Part shown: positions 34,701 through 46,005 of the stretch, piece by piece | Layout of the letters: each line of letters starts with the position of its first letter | How positions within the stretch are numbered: the first letter of the stretch is position 1 | Source: Terana coerulea | Taxonomy: Eukaryota; Basidiomycota; Agaricomycetes; Polyporales; Phanerochaetaceae | Length of the DNA stretch: 64,000 nt | Assembly (NCBI GenBank): GCA_024811115.1 | Contig: JAKOGH010001043.1 | Location: 620,001 to 684,000 of the forward strand | Reading direction: 5' to 3' | Notes under the pieces: generated by a model | Told to the model about the DNA's origin: nothing | Database searches by the model: none | Seen by the model: the letters and a program-made list of their open reading frames with translations, nothing else | Translations under genes and position numbers: made by a program

Positions 34701-37145
34701 CTTCTCATGAGAGCTGTTTAGCCTGTGGAAGTCGAGGAAGAGGAAGCTCGCATGGAAGACTCTGCTACAGTAAAATCCATCGACGCAGTGCGCCACGCTG
34801 AGCCCATCGTTGGTTCCACCGACGTAGCTAGGGGCTTGAACGCCAAACTACATGGGCGGCGGGTGATGTCAGACTCCCCAGAGCCACCTCTCTCAATATC
34901 CTCGGATACCTCCGATGAAGTCATTGTCGCTCCGCCTGCGAAAAAGCGAAAGTTGACGTATGCTGCGAGACGTCCGGGAGGTGAGCCATCCGCACTTCGT
35001 ACGGTGGAGATCCGAGAAGAGAACACATTACTGACAACTCCATAATCCGTCGTTGGTACTGATTCCGCAGTTACCAAACCGACTCGCCCTGTCGCACGTG
35101 GGCCTAGAGTGCAAACTTCTGGTCAAGAGAAGCCTCCTGATACACCCTCCGACTATACAAACGCCACCAACTCTCCGCTGAATAGAGCCGGTATCGGCGC
35201 AAGTGGTTCAAACAAGCGCGCTCAGGCGGCACATGAGCCGGACGTGCACAGAGGAGGGCATTCAACGGATGGTACGGCAGGACAGTCATCGTCAGTGCCC
35301 GATGCCATTCAGCCGGCTTCAGTGCAAGGAGATGCTTCACAGCCTGAGGATCCGACACCGACAGGCAGCGCCGATATCAACCATGTGGCGCGGAGGATCT
35401 ATAGGAGAATGGCGGACTTGGAGGCGTTGAGTGGCAACCATAATGTCAGCGTCCGCGCTCATACGGCCAGCCTAACCGAGCTCCAAGAATTCAAGCAACA
35501 AGCGTTGCGGGATATCGGAGCGCAGGAATCGGAGCTGAGAGATCTTCGAGCTTTCAGGGACGACGCCAGGCACCACTTACAAGAAGGAGAGGCAAGTGCG
35601 AAGAGGCTTGACGGCCTGGTGCGAGAGCAAGAAAAGGAGCTGGAGGCTTTACGCGCATACAAGAGCAAAGCAAGCGGTCAGCTCTCCGAATTAGACTCGG
35701 CTTTGGACGCATTGCGGGCATTCAAAGATGATGCGACATCCGATATTGCTAGGTTGCGCTGGGACGTGGGCAATCTTCAGACGGAAGTCAAGAACGCGAT
35801 GGAGGCAGTCCAACAAACGGTGCAAGAGAAAGTTGAAGCTGCTGCTTCAGAGCAGACGACTAACCGAGAGCAAATGCTGGAGGAGCGTATCAAGGAGTTT
35901 CTCAACGAGGCTCACCTAAACTGGTTAATCCAGCGAGGGTCTCAGCACCAAGGGCATCCAGTTAGCATGGCCCCAGACAAGTTGGCAGAGTTCTTAGCTC
36001 GCGCCGAAATGTCAGTTCCGGTATGTTGTTTTTCTTTTCTGCCTAATGTGGCTGAGCACCCTTAATAGCTGAGTCTCTACCGACCCATTCCTCCCGAACG
36101 TCCTCATACTGAGAATATCAGTAACGGAGACAGTCAGCTCGTCAACGATGTCAGGAAGGAACATCACCTCCAGAGCGATGGATTCAGGCATCACAACGAG
36201 CCAGGCCCCAGCTCTTTCCCCTCAGCAAGTGTTGGACATGTTCGATATGGGAGGGATTCGATACCGTCTCGAGGAAACCACGGATATGACGACGATAGTC
36301 AATCTCGGCGAAGTCGTTACTCTTACCATTCGAGTAGCTCTCAACACCGCAGATACTCTGATTCTCGCCATGATCACTCGACTGCTTCGCACGCAACAAT
36401 TATTCCTTACTCTTTTGCGTCATATCGCCCTGCAGACGACACATCCACAGAACTCAGAGCTTCCTTCGATAAATCCCATCATCCCCACTTCTCTCGGGAA
36501 GTGGACGACTCTGCGCTTCCCGAAAGGATTTCGTCAGTCCGCCGTAGATACCGCCGATCCTCTTCGCGCCATCGGGAAGGTGAAATGGTACGCATTCCTC
36601 TAGGCGATACGCCCACAAGACCCACAGCTTCTTTCGACGCATCCCCTAACCCCCTCTCCCCTCGAAAAGCAGATGACTCTGTACTTCCTGAAAGGATCTC
36701 GCCAGTTCGCCGCACATACAGCCAATTCTCCTCGCACCATCGGGAGGGTGAAAGGATACGCATTCCTCTAGGCGATACACCCACAGAACCCAGAACTTAT
36801 TTCGACACATCCCCTAACCCCCTCTTCTCTCGGAAAGTAGACGACTCTGTACCTCATGGAAGGGTCTCGCCAGTTCGACGCAGATACAGCCGATTCTCTT
36901 CGCCCCATCGGGAAGGCGAAATGATACACGTTCCTTACGAACAACAGACGATGGGCCTACGTGCATGGCCTTCTCACCGCCACGCAGGCGTCGAGGGTTA
37001 TCATGAGGACAACATTTCCCCGAGTTTCGCTCACCACACGGGTCTAGACATAGTGATCATAGCCCTCAGGAGCCCCATCCACCCGATGCTCCACGAGACA
37101 CAGGACGCTAAGCACCGGATCTCGAGAGGAAGGAGTGTGCTTTGA
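31706..37145 (+). CDS. Long JmjC-domain protein with Cys-rich, coiled-coil and repeat tail
   Basis: Exons: 31706-32102, 32150-32251, 32306-32440, 32500-32915, 32973-33674, 33708-33789, 33846-34205, 34255-34673, 34722-34980, 35071-36020 and 36069-37145. The JmjC domain (residues about 75-330) keeps the Fe(II) ligands HKD in TPCHKDLCAS and His in PRSCHQVVNHGG, so it may be an active 2-oxoglutarate oxygenase such as a histone demethylase; the substrate is unknown. Cys-rich zinc-like segments follow (FSCDFCGADIFHGFFECVEC, LLICPPCYSEGRSCACGDM, KCDCGFEG ... LQCLPCHKSTC). Then come a probable nuclear signal (PPAKKRKL), a coiled coil (LQEFKQQALRDIGAQESELR onward) and three 56-residue tandem repeats. 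Two likely errors: an extra T at 32347 (should read CPPEWMQW) and C5 at 34509-34513 (one missing). The start is uncertain. Joining the coiled coil to the enzyme rests on intron phases at 34981-35070. Confidence 0.72.
36459..36962 (+). repeat. Three 168-bp tandem repeats coding 56 residues each
   Basis: Units start at 36459, 36627 and 36795, each beginning with (A/T)(S/Y)FD. They share VDDS..PERIS.VRR.Y and HREGE..RIPLGDTPT. Spacing is exactly 168 bases, in frame with the JmjC gene. The third copy diverges at its end. Confidence 0.85.
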
Positions 37146-37546
37146 GCTGACATTGAGCTTTCTGCCGTTGAGGTGCAAGCTATTCCATGTTCATAATGCT
37201 TCGTATTCTGTCTGCGTTCAGCCCCGGATAATTTACCTTGACTCCTCTCATCTGCTAATCATTTTCTTGGTCACACAGAGCTATGTCATGTAAATGCAAG
37301 GTCAAGATTGTATAGTGATATATTATTAGGAGGAATTGTAATGAAGGTAGAGAGTTAGTACGACGGACTCCAGAAAAGACGACAGCGAATCAGCAATGTA
37401 GTGTGATGGAACAATGCAGAGGTATCCGAGTGTAAGAAGAAGAAAGAGCGAACGTGAAACCCAGGACCCAGCCGTACTAAGAATCCATTAAAAGAAGCAA
37501 CCAAAAAACGAGCGTCGTGCCGCGGGAGCCGGGACCAAGCCGCGCC
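37146..37546. other. Intergenic between convergent JmjC and CK1 ends
   Basis: 0.4 kb of both 3' flanks, AT-rich near 37310-37340 (tgatatattattagg). No gene seen. Confidence 0.5.
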
Positions 37547-39633
37547 TCAGCCGCATCTACACGTTAGGATCTGCCACAGCGTCGTCTTCGGCCGCTCCTC
37601 GGCCGCCTGCCCGTGGTAGTCGCCGCCGTTCGCGACGCCGTGCTCGCCGCCCATCGCGCGCACGTTCGACACCGCCGGCGGCGCTGCGCCGACGCTCGAC
37701 ACCATCGGCGACGCGCGCCCGTACGGCTGTTGCGTCGCGGAGTACTCGTCCAGCGTGCGCTCGCCGCGGCCGTACGCGTCGTACGCCGCGCTCGCGTACG
37801 GGTGTTGCGGCGTCGGCGGCTGGCTGATCCGCCGCGTCGACGACCCGATCGGCACGTCGACATGCGCGGCCGCAGAGCCCATCGGCGTGACCTGGCCGGG
37901 CACCGCGCCGCCGCCGGGCAGCAGCGCCTGGGGGACGTTGCGGGGCTGCTGTCGTGAGCCCTGGCGCACCATCGCGGGCGACGGGGGCAGGACGCCGGGG
38001 CCGCCGGCCTGGGACACGCGCCGTCGGTCGTCCCGTGCGGTTTCTCGCCGCGTGGCGGGGCTGGCGGGGGTATTTTGGATCTGCGCCAGTATCTGGTTTT
38101 GGCCCTAGAGAACGGTACTTTAGTGGACGGCGCTGACGTCAAGCGCAGCAAACGCGGCTCACAACTGAAGCTTCCCAACCCTTGCCACCTGCGGACGGCA
38201 TAGTTGAGTAACGTAAGAAGGTGGTGACGTAGTATGCACGCACCGTTCAGGAGGTTCCAATCGTAAACCCCGTCCTCCACATCGCCGTTGTTCTTCATGA
38301 TCTTGGCGAACAGTTCCCGCAAGAAGTCGTAATCAGGCGTTTCTTCGAATCCAAGCTTGCGGACGTAGTTCAAATAAATACCAAACTCCTCTGCGTCATG
38401 CTATGAGCTAAAGTCACGCTTGCGGCGAGGAAATGCGCACGTACCTGGGAAGCTTTCACAGAGTTCTTTAATCGGCGTCGTCTGCTTCTTCTCCCCAATC
38501 TTCTCATACTTCTGCTTGTTCGTGGCAGCCTTGAGGCCCTGCCACGGCAGACTGCCTCGGAGGAAGTACATGAAGACATGTCCGAGTGATTCTAGGTCGT
38601 CACGGCGTGATTGTTCTATGGCGAGAAGGTGAGCACTATGACAACACGCAGCGGGATACCGCAGTGATGGACACACCTCGTCCCAAGTGCGTGTTAATGC
38701 TCATGTAGCGTGCCGTTCCGCTGAGGGACTTGCGCTCCCTATACGGAATGTGTTGCTTCGTCTTGGGATCCCGGTACTGCTTAGCCATGCCGAAGTCGAC
38801 GACGTGAATCACTTAAATCCGATGTTCACACAGATATGTAGTATATTGTAGGGACGCGACGTACCATTGGCGTTCTTGGTCCCCGGCCGACCAATCAGGA
38901 AGTTATCAGGCTTGATATCCCGATAGATGAGGTTCTTCTCGTGGATCGTTTGTACGCGGGACAGCTACAGTGCACGGCGAGACAGAGGGCGGGTGCGACA
39001 CGTGAACATTCCACGGTCTGGTGTCAATAGCAAAGAGGAAGGGGCGTACCATCTGCCGTGCCGCCATGCAGACCGTCTTGATTGAGAACTTGCGTCCACA
39101 CATGTCGAAGAGATCCTCGAGACTGGGCCCCAGGAGGTCGATGACAAGGATATTATGGAGGCCCTCCTGTCCAAAGTGGTATATTTGGGGTATCCCCGCT
39201 GTTGGCCGACAGAACAAGGATCGCGGTCAGAGGTGGATGGTTTAACAGCATACAACGAGGTAACTGACGGCATCCGGCCAATATACGATAAGAGCGACAT
39301 TCGTCCCGCAGTTGCGGCGCCTCCGCTTTCCGTGGTTCCTACAGGGGGTCCGAACGTCAGAAGCGTGTGCGGGACGGTTGGCTCCTGACATGAGGGCCAG
39401 GGGTGCAGGAAACGGGTCCGTACAAATTTGATAGCAACGGTCTGCGAGTTCAGCAGATTCGTGCCTGAGCAGAGCAGAGGAGGGTCCGGTCAGCGTGCAT
39501 GCCTCCGTTTCAGCGCAAAGCGCGAGGTACCTTCAAAGATGACACCAAAGGAGCCCTCTCCGATTTTCTTCCCGACACGGTAGTGGGTTCCGACGATGTT
39601 GTTGGAGGAGTTGGAGGAGTGTGAGTGGGACAT
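37547..39633 (-). CDS. YCK2: Casein kinase I, plasma-membrane YCK type
   Basis: Ser/Thr kinase of the CK1 family acting in endocytosis, nutrient sensing and morphogenesis. Exons on the minus strand: 39531-39633, 39424-39464, 39269-39338, 39050-39198, 38865-38964, 38677-38811, 38445-38615, 38244-38390 and 37547-38104. Motifs in order: glycine loop [18 protein letters not shown] lysine; [17 protein letters not shown]; catalytic loop [20 protein letters not shown] in [20 protein letters not shown]1 signature [32 protein letters not shown]. The Pro/Gln/Ser-rich tail ends in [11 protein letters not shown], with two cysteines two residues apart near the end, which suggests lipid anchoring like the CC tails of yeast Yck proteins. 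The last intron (38105-38243) joins out of frame by one base as assembled (AACG before the donor); one G fewer gives [15 protein letters not shown]. The symbol is by similarity; YCK1 is equally possible. Confidence 0.9.
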
Positions 39634-40133
39634 GGCCTCGCCGTGCTCGCGCGGGTATGAAGGAAAGGAAGGGGGAGAAAGCGAGGAGAAGGCAGAGGCC
39701 TCACTGGCCAGAGTCCAAGCGAGAAAGAGGTGAACCTGACAAGGACACCTCGACTGTCCTCGGCGCCTGCCGGTAACCACAGACGCTCGCTTACAGCATG
39801 TGGCCTTGCAAGTCTAGATCGGGACAACCCTAGGATCGCACCGCCTCATGTTCACGCATGTTGTGCGGACTGAAATGGCTTTACAATGCAGGTAGATGAT
39901 ACACTTTACGAAGAACAAACTAATGCGAGCGGACAACACAGCGTACGAAATATCCAGAGGCGATTAACGGCGTCCTAACCAGACCGAGACGTAAGAAAGA
40001 AATATGCGACCAATGTAGTACAAAGCGATGCTAGATGGGAAGAGGTATCGGTGGCGGTTGGGGCCAACGCCACAAAGCAAGAGCAGCCAGAAAGCGCCCC
40101 AGGGATTTTGACATGAGGTCAATCCTAAGGCAT
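39634..40133. other. Intergenic between GID4 end and CK1 start
   Basis: About 0.5 kb between two minus-strand genes, containing the CK1 promoter and GID4 3' flank. The promoter-proximal part is pyrimidine-rich on the minus strand. No gene seen. Confidence 0.45.
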
Positions 40134-41800
40134 CTACCGGAACTCGAAGCTCGAGCTCGTGTGGTCAGGCACATGCACCAGCGAGAGCTGTTGATATCTG
40201 CAGCGGCGTCGTTTGAGCTTCCCCGCACAACAGAACAGGCTGATATTACTCACGGTTCGGAGTGTTGGTGGAAGTAGAACCCGCTCATGGTCGCGACATT
40301 TGACTGCACTGGCTGAGAAGAGGACGGTGTCCGGACCATCCTCCGGGCGCCTCGGTTGAGCGATTCCCGACGAGGGCGAGAGGCCAGCTCCGGCTTCGGC
40401 ATGGTGGAGGAAACAAACTGGGAAGACTCTGGCAAGTCTTCAAGGGCGGTGGGGTTTTCGAGACCAACTGGTGAATGACCGCTTGTATGCGGGTTGAAAT
40501 CCACACAAACGTAATAGAAGCCTGTAAAAAGAAACGGTGAGCCGTTAGGCCACTGAACCATCGGGAGATGCAAGGATCCTGATAAGAGATGCGAGAGGGC
40601 AATGGGCTTACCTGCAAAGCTAGCGCCGCTAATGTCTTGGACACGGTGATCAGGGACCAAGAACTTCTCCTTCCACCTCATGAAGACAGCGCCTCTGTCT
40701 GCGTCCTTCATGGTCAGATGAGGCTTCTTCAGGTCATTGCGGACGTGGCGGAAAGCGGGGAATCGTCCCCAGTGAACCATGTCTTCCTGTTCAGTGGCGC
40801 CCCAGTTTCTGGTGAGGAAGCCATAGCGGCTTCCAATGACCTCTGCGTCAAAGTACGTGGTGAGTTCTGGCCAGTCGTCTGTGAGGCCACGGATGCGGAG
40901 GTACCCGCACAGATGGGAGGACGAGAAGTCGACATCCTAAACAGACGCAGGTCTTTTAGACTAGTTTAGCAACTTTTAGCGCGATACTAACCACAATGGT
41001 GACGCTGACGTCGTAACTGTTCCTGCCGCTCTTCTGCGTACCCTGGAACGTAGCGCCGGGGTACAGACAATGATGGCCTTGGGACCGGACACGGAGCCGG
41101 GTTATGTCGACAAGTGGGTCCGGGTGTACTGATGCATAGTGCGCGGCCTGCCTGCTCGAAGTGGCCCAGGGCGCAGCGGAGACGGGGAGAAAGCGCTATG
41201 TGTCGAGGAACTAGGCGCTTGGGGCTTATGAGCGGCAGCGCCGTGATTGACGACGACGGTCAGGGCTTTGCGAGTAGCAGGCGGACTGGGAGAGCCGTAT
41301 GACGATCCTTCGGCGAAGGACGGGCGGTGGTACGACTCTGGCGAAGGGAGTGCGGCGGGTCGAGAAACGACGGCAACAGGGGAGTCCATGTCGACATCTT
41401 CGTCAGCTGGAGAAGCGGGTGGTTGACCTGGTTCTTCAGCACGGTCGATGATCTCGCCTAGCGGCTGCAAGGAGTCTGCCTCGTTGTCGCCGGACTGCAG
41501 CGAGGCCGCACGTCGACGGAGTTCTCTCTCCACCCGGGCGAATAGGACCTCTCCCCGCTCTGCTGATACGGGTGAGGCTTCCATGCGAAGCGCGAGGATC
41601 CTTGTTCGACATGGTGGGCAGACGATGCTGGTGTCGCTGGCGTCTTCGCCGTCGTGTAGTAGGAATGGGGTCGCGGCGGAGTCACCAGAAAGCGGACGGT
41701 GACATGAGGAACAGAGCTTTATCTGCTGCTGGGTGGGCTCCGGAGCTTGTTGTGCGTGAGAGAGGGAGTGTTCTGAGGGCATGGCGGACTGGGAGGGCAT
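40134..41800 (-). CDS. GID4: GID/CTLH ubiquitin-ligase substrate receptor (Vid24 family)
   Basis: Recognises Pro/N-degron substrates (gluconeogenic enzymes in yeast) for the GID E3 complex. Exons on the minus strand: 40992-41800, 40612-40936, 40254-40521 and 40134-40197. A long N-terminal region (two CxxC pairs in KLCSSCHRPL and SIVCPPCRTRI, then acidic and Ser/Pro-rich) precedes the Vid24 beta-barrel. Barrel motifs: HYASVHPDPLVDITRLRV, HCLYPGATFQGTQKSGRNSY, HLCGYLRIRGLTDDWPELTT, FDAEVIGSRYGFLTRNWGA, MRWKEKFLVPDHRVQDISGA, SFAGFYYVCVDFNP, and a final MSGFYFHQHSEPYQQLSL. One likely missing base in the CCC/GGG stretch 41165-41171 breaks the frame just before the barrel; one added C gives SPLRPWATSSRQAAHYASV. 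An alternative ATG lies six codons downstream. The N-terminal CxxC pairs are not part of the yeast core and may bind zinc. Confidence 0.9.
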
Positions 41801-43183
41801 TCGAGCTTTCGCCCGACAGAGCTGACGAGAAATATAAAGTCGGGAAGAGGGGCGAGAGGGAGCGGAGGGAAACAAAAGCAGTGTGAGAAGGGCTCGCGGG
41901 ATTTGTTGGTGCGAGGTGTCAAGCGACCTTTGGGCATGCACAACGGCGCCAATCACATCGTCCCTCTCCAGATCGCCCTACGCCTCTGCCGCCACCCCTC
42001 GTTCTCACTCCCATGTTCTCGCAGACTCGCACTCTGGGTCTGATCTGCCGTCGCCCGTGAATCTGCTGCCCGACTCATTTTTTGTGTTTTTACAGTGCCG
42101 TAACGCCTCTCCGCGCACGCACCCCGTGCCCGCAACATTTCGGCGGCCAGCCTCAGGCAGCCACGGCCTGTGACCACGGCGCCGCGAAGACGGCGTACGG
42201 AGCGCGAGGTTCGTCCAGACGCCACCGAGTGCCGAGGCTACCCCATCCGAGCTGTACAGTACACAGACTCGCCGCGCAGGCCACAGGGACACGCCCGGCG
42301 CCCCGAGCAGCCTTCCGCTGACCACGATGCTACGCGACGCCGACGTCCGCCTCCGTGCGCGGACGGCGCTCGTCCGGACCTGCACATTCTCTGCTCCCGC
42401 AGTCCTTTCTTGCTGTGCCCTCTGACTTGTTTCTGCCGGCAACCAGCCTTCCCCACCTCGACATCATGATCCCGGACAGCTCTCTGGCGTCAGCTGCTCC
42501 CCCTGGGAGGCCCCCGCTCCTGGCAGGCAGCATCTCCCGCCGGCAGCCACTGCGTTCCGACCTGTCGGTCTATCCGTTTAACTTTGACATGCTCACTGCG
42601 CACCGCCATGATCATAATACGCCAGTAATCACATTCCATTTTCCATGGCCGACGATCATCAATATGGGTCCTCGCCGCGGCGCCTCCTCGACAAGGTTTG
42701 CATACACAAACATGAAACTGCTGTGCCCGCTAGGAACGCTCCGAGTTTGCGTAGCTCAATCACCCACTGGCGGAAGGACTGACCTTTCCGCGTCGGTACA
42801 ACCCTGCGCCAAGTGCAATTCGAGAGGGGTCGTTCGGGACCGCGCTCGGTGGCTGGGGAAAAGACATATTGCCGTGCAGGTTCGCGGACATGGTTGGGCT
42901 CCTGTTTCACGTTTCCATACTGCACTTACGTATACACCCTGCATTACCGAATGTCTCGGATCTCAATTGCACATTGCGAGTGTACGCAGACGTATCACGT
43001 ATATAGATTGGGAATATAAAGCTACATGTGTGCCTCAAGCCCACAGGGTGGGCGACAAGAGAGAACGGCCAGTTATCAAGCCGCGTTGTAAATCTATTCG
43101 TCAGTGAACCAGAAATCTGACCCCGCATTCCATCCAAGCACTAAAGTGATCATAACATCGTAAATCATTGAGAATGGCGGCCA
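41801..43183. other. 1.4-kb GC-rich intergenic region, possible unsupported ORF
   Basis: Lies upstream of GID4 and downstream of the MFS gene. A plus-strand open frame runs from about 42466 (ATG) to 43107, preceded by a pyrimidine-rich tract, and would code about 214 residues starting MIPDSSLASAAPPGRPP. It shows no family motif, membrane segment or conserved splice pattern, so I do not call it a gene. Confidence 0.35.
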
Positions 43184-46005
43184 CTACTCCTTCTTGACCT
43201 CGGGCTCGCCAGAGATGGTGCCAGCGTCATCAGACGTCCTTGCCTTACTGGTGGATCGTCGCCCCGCGTCTTCAGTCGCGATTTCCTGTTCGCCGGGTGC
43301 AGGCGCGACGGCGAGTTGGGACGCGTCCGTGTCGACGATCTTCTCGGCCTTGGTTGCGTCGCCGGCCTCCACATCACGCTCCTTGGGGCGCTCGCCCTTC
43401 ACGACCGCACGCTTCAGGGTGTACGGCCGGAGGAACAGCACTGCGCGGTGATGATCAGCTACGCTCCCTCTCAGGATATATTGCGGCACAGGCGCACCTA
43501 GCAGGAGCCCTACACCCAGAATCGGCGTGTTGATGAGCCAAACCATGCTGATTGATGTCGTGTACGCATGCATGAGCGCCTGGCGCGTGCTGGCGTCCTG
43601 CGTCGAACGCCGGGGTAAGCGACTCGCACAGCACGAGGGTGCGGAAAACACATACAGGGATGGCCGGGATCTGGCGAACAATCTGACTGAGCGCGGCGGG
43701 AGAAGTGTCGATGTTTAGGTTCGGAATCTTTGCTATTTTGTGACGAAGGAACTGGCAACACGTTGGGAGTCAATCACGAGGTGACATAGTTGTCTATCAG
43801 GAAGACTCACCCCTGAGATGATAGCCTGACCGATGGCAATGCCGACAGTTCCACCAAGAGTTCTGTGGTGGCATGAGCCGATGCAGCACGGCGTAGAAGG
43901 GAAGGCCAACTCACCGGATGAAACCAAAGGTCGCCGTGCTGGTCGCCATATCCTTCAAGGGCATGGCCGCTTGCAAGCCAATAAGAGGCGTCTGGTAGCA
44001 TTTAGCATGTAGGCATTACCACAGCGGACGCAGCTGATGAAATCTACACACCTGGAACAGAGCACCAATGCCGAGCGCTGCCACGAGCAAATATAGCACG
44101 CGCTCAGCGCTAGGAATTTCATATTACAGTCGTCAATCTCTGCTGGTCCAGGAATGACAGATCAATACGCACGTATTCGACTGGTCGTCTAGCTGGATCA
44201 TGAGACCGTAGCCGAGGACGACTACGACCCAAGAGAACCACATCGTTGGTCGCCATCTGCCTGTGCGCGTCACGATCTGTCCAGATGCGGCGGACACAAA
44301 CGCCGCGCCAAGGGAGTAGGGCAACATCCTGGAACAGTGTCAGACGTGAGAGGACTTAATGAAGAAAGGATTCGAGCGTACCTCACACCAGCTCCGGTGG
44401 CAGAAGAACCAAGCACCTGGAAATAAACGGGCAGGTAATATGCACCTATAATGATTATGAGAGGACATCAAACACTGTTGAAGAGTTGAGATCCGAACCT
44501 GAGAAGAAGGCCAGTGCGTGAAGGAAGACAGAGATGAGAATGAAAGCTGTCGTCCGAACCTAAATTATATGATATTGAGTAACAGGAAACGCAGCCTAAC
44601 ATGTGAAGTGGCGGTACCCTGAATATCCGTGGAGGGAGAATAGGTGCGCGCGAGGTGAACAGTTCGTTGATAGTTGCAGCAATCAGTAACGCAATGCCGA
44701 CGACGAGCGGAGCAATAGTCTGTGGCGTCGACCCTAGTAGGGCGTCAGCGACGGAGGCGAGTCAAGTGATCTTTGAAAACTTACAGCTAGTCTCGCTGAA
44801 ATTGAACCCAATCAAGATGCAGACCACGCCGGCGACGATGAGGATTAGGCCAACGAAGTCAAACTCAGCAATATGCTCCCGTAGCGTCTTGCCATGATGT
44901 GGGTTCAGGTTCAAGAAGAAGAACAGGATAGCGAAAGCGAGGCCGCCCGTTGGTCTAGAAGGTTTGAGACTAATATCGGAATAGTATGCGTGCGGGGATC
45001 AACATACAAGTTTATGAAGAAGCACCATCTCCAGGAAACATGGTCGGTGAAAACCTAGCGGCTCGATTAGTCCCGTGCTGTGCGAGCTAACGTTCTAGAC
45101 GTACACCTCCAAGAAGCGGTCCCACAACACTGGAACGATGTTAGGAAGGTTCACTCTGAAAGGGCAAATATTACGTACCTCGCAATACCCCAGGTAGCAC
45201 CAATCAGACCACCGTATTTACCTCGGCTAGTACATAACGGTAAGCTGACACTTCAGCGTGTATTTCGTACGGACGTACTCTTGCAAAGAGACAATATCGG
45301 ATATTGTGATTTGTACCATTTGGATGATACCTCCGCCTCCGATGCCTTGCACTGCACGGCATACAACCAGCCAGATCATACTCTGTGCTGCTCCACACAT
45401 GGCCGAGCCGAACTATAAGGTAAATTTGTCAGCTGAACTCGTCGCCGGAGGTATAAAATCCGCGTACCAAGAAAATAAGGATAGAGGTATACAATATGGG
45501 CTTGCGGCCTGCGGCGAATGCAGTGAGCCCCTGTGCTCTGTCATATGCATGACCTACGCACCTACTATATCGGACGCCTTGCCGTACAAGGGTCCGAGGG
45601 CGGCAGCGGCGAGCAGATAGGCGCTGTGAAGCAATGAGTGTCTAGATAGAGAAAGCGCATGGGCGGTGTGTTTTGACGTACCTTCCAACCCAGCTGTACT
45701 CCTTACCGCCACCCAGCTTAGCCACAATCGTCGGCAAGGCGGTGGCGACAATAGTCTACAAAGCCAAATGAGAAGCGTGCTCCATGAAGCGTCATATGGA
45801 TTGAACATACCTGGTCCAGCGCGGCGAGGAAAGTGCATGACATAAGGCCGAAGAAAACAATCCCGAGGCGGTTGGGTGGTAGAACATGCTCCTCGTGTTG
45901 CTTCCAAGACTCTCCTGGCTTTTGCTTTTGCGTAACACCGTTAGAGGTCGTGGGGTTCGTTGCAGGCTCCGCTTGCGCGGTTTGGGCCTTCTCGGAGTCA
46001 GCCAT
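43184..46005 (-). CDS. MFS transporter, DHA2-type (14 TMS drug:H+ antiporter family)
   Basis: Multi-exon minus-strand gene with short introns; start at 46005 (MADSEKAQTAQAEP). After a hydrophilic N-terminus come helix 1 (RLGIVFFGLMSCTFLAALDQ, continuing TIVATALPTIV), motif A-like GPLYGKASDIVG, the region VCRAVQGIGGGGIIQM, and antiporter motif C (GATWGIASVVGPLLGGVFTD). HVSWRWCFFINLP and later helices follow (FDFVGLILIVAGVVCILIGF, ILISVFLHALAFFSGAYYLP, GTVGIAIGQAIIS). These mark the DHA2 subfamily, plasma-membrane or vacuolar exporters of drugs, siderophores or basic amino acids; the substrate cannot be told from sequence. The C-terminus is a long charged tail (AVVKGERPKERDVEAGD) ending EPEVKKE. 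Some splice sites were not traced in detail. Confidence 0.86.

Noticed and set aside
34722..37145. A separate coiled-coil gene after the JmjC gene
   Set aside because: The intron 34981-35070 joins in phase and no clear promoter or ATG context separates them; kept as one gene but flagged as a finding.
4764..41800. Interpreting the many frame breaks as a cluster of pseudogenes
   Set aside because: Both sides of each break keep conserved protein sequence and intact splice sites, breaks fall almost only in homopolymers, and essential genes are included.
42355..43107. 250-codon plus-strand frame
   Set aside because: Starts at GTG, has no family motif or domain, and lies in a GC-rich region where long chance frames are common.
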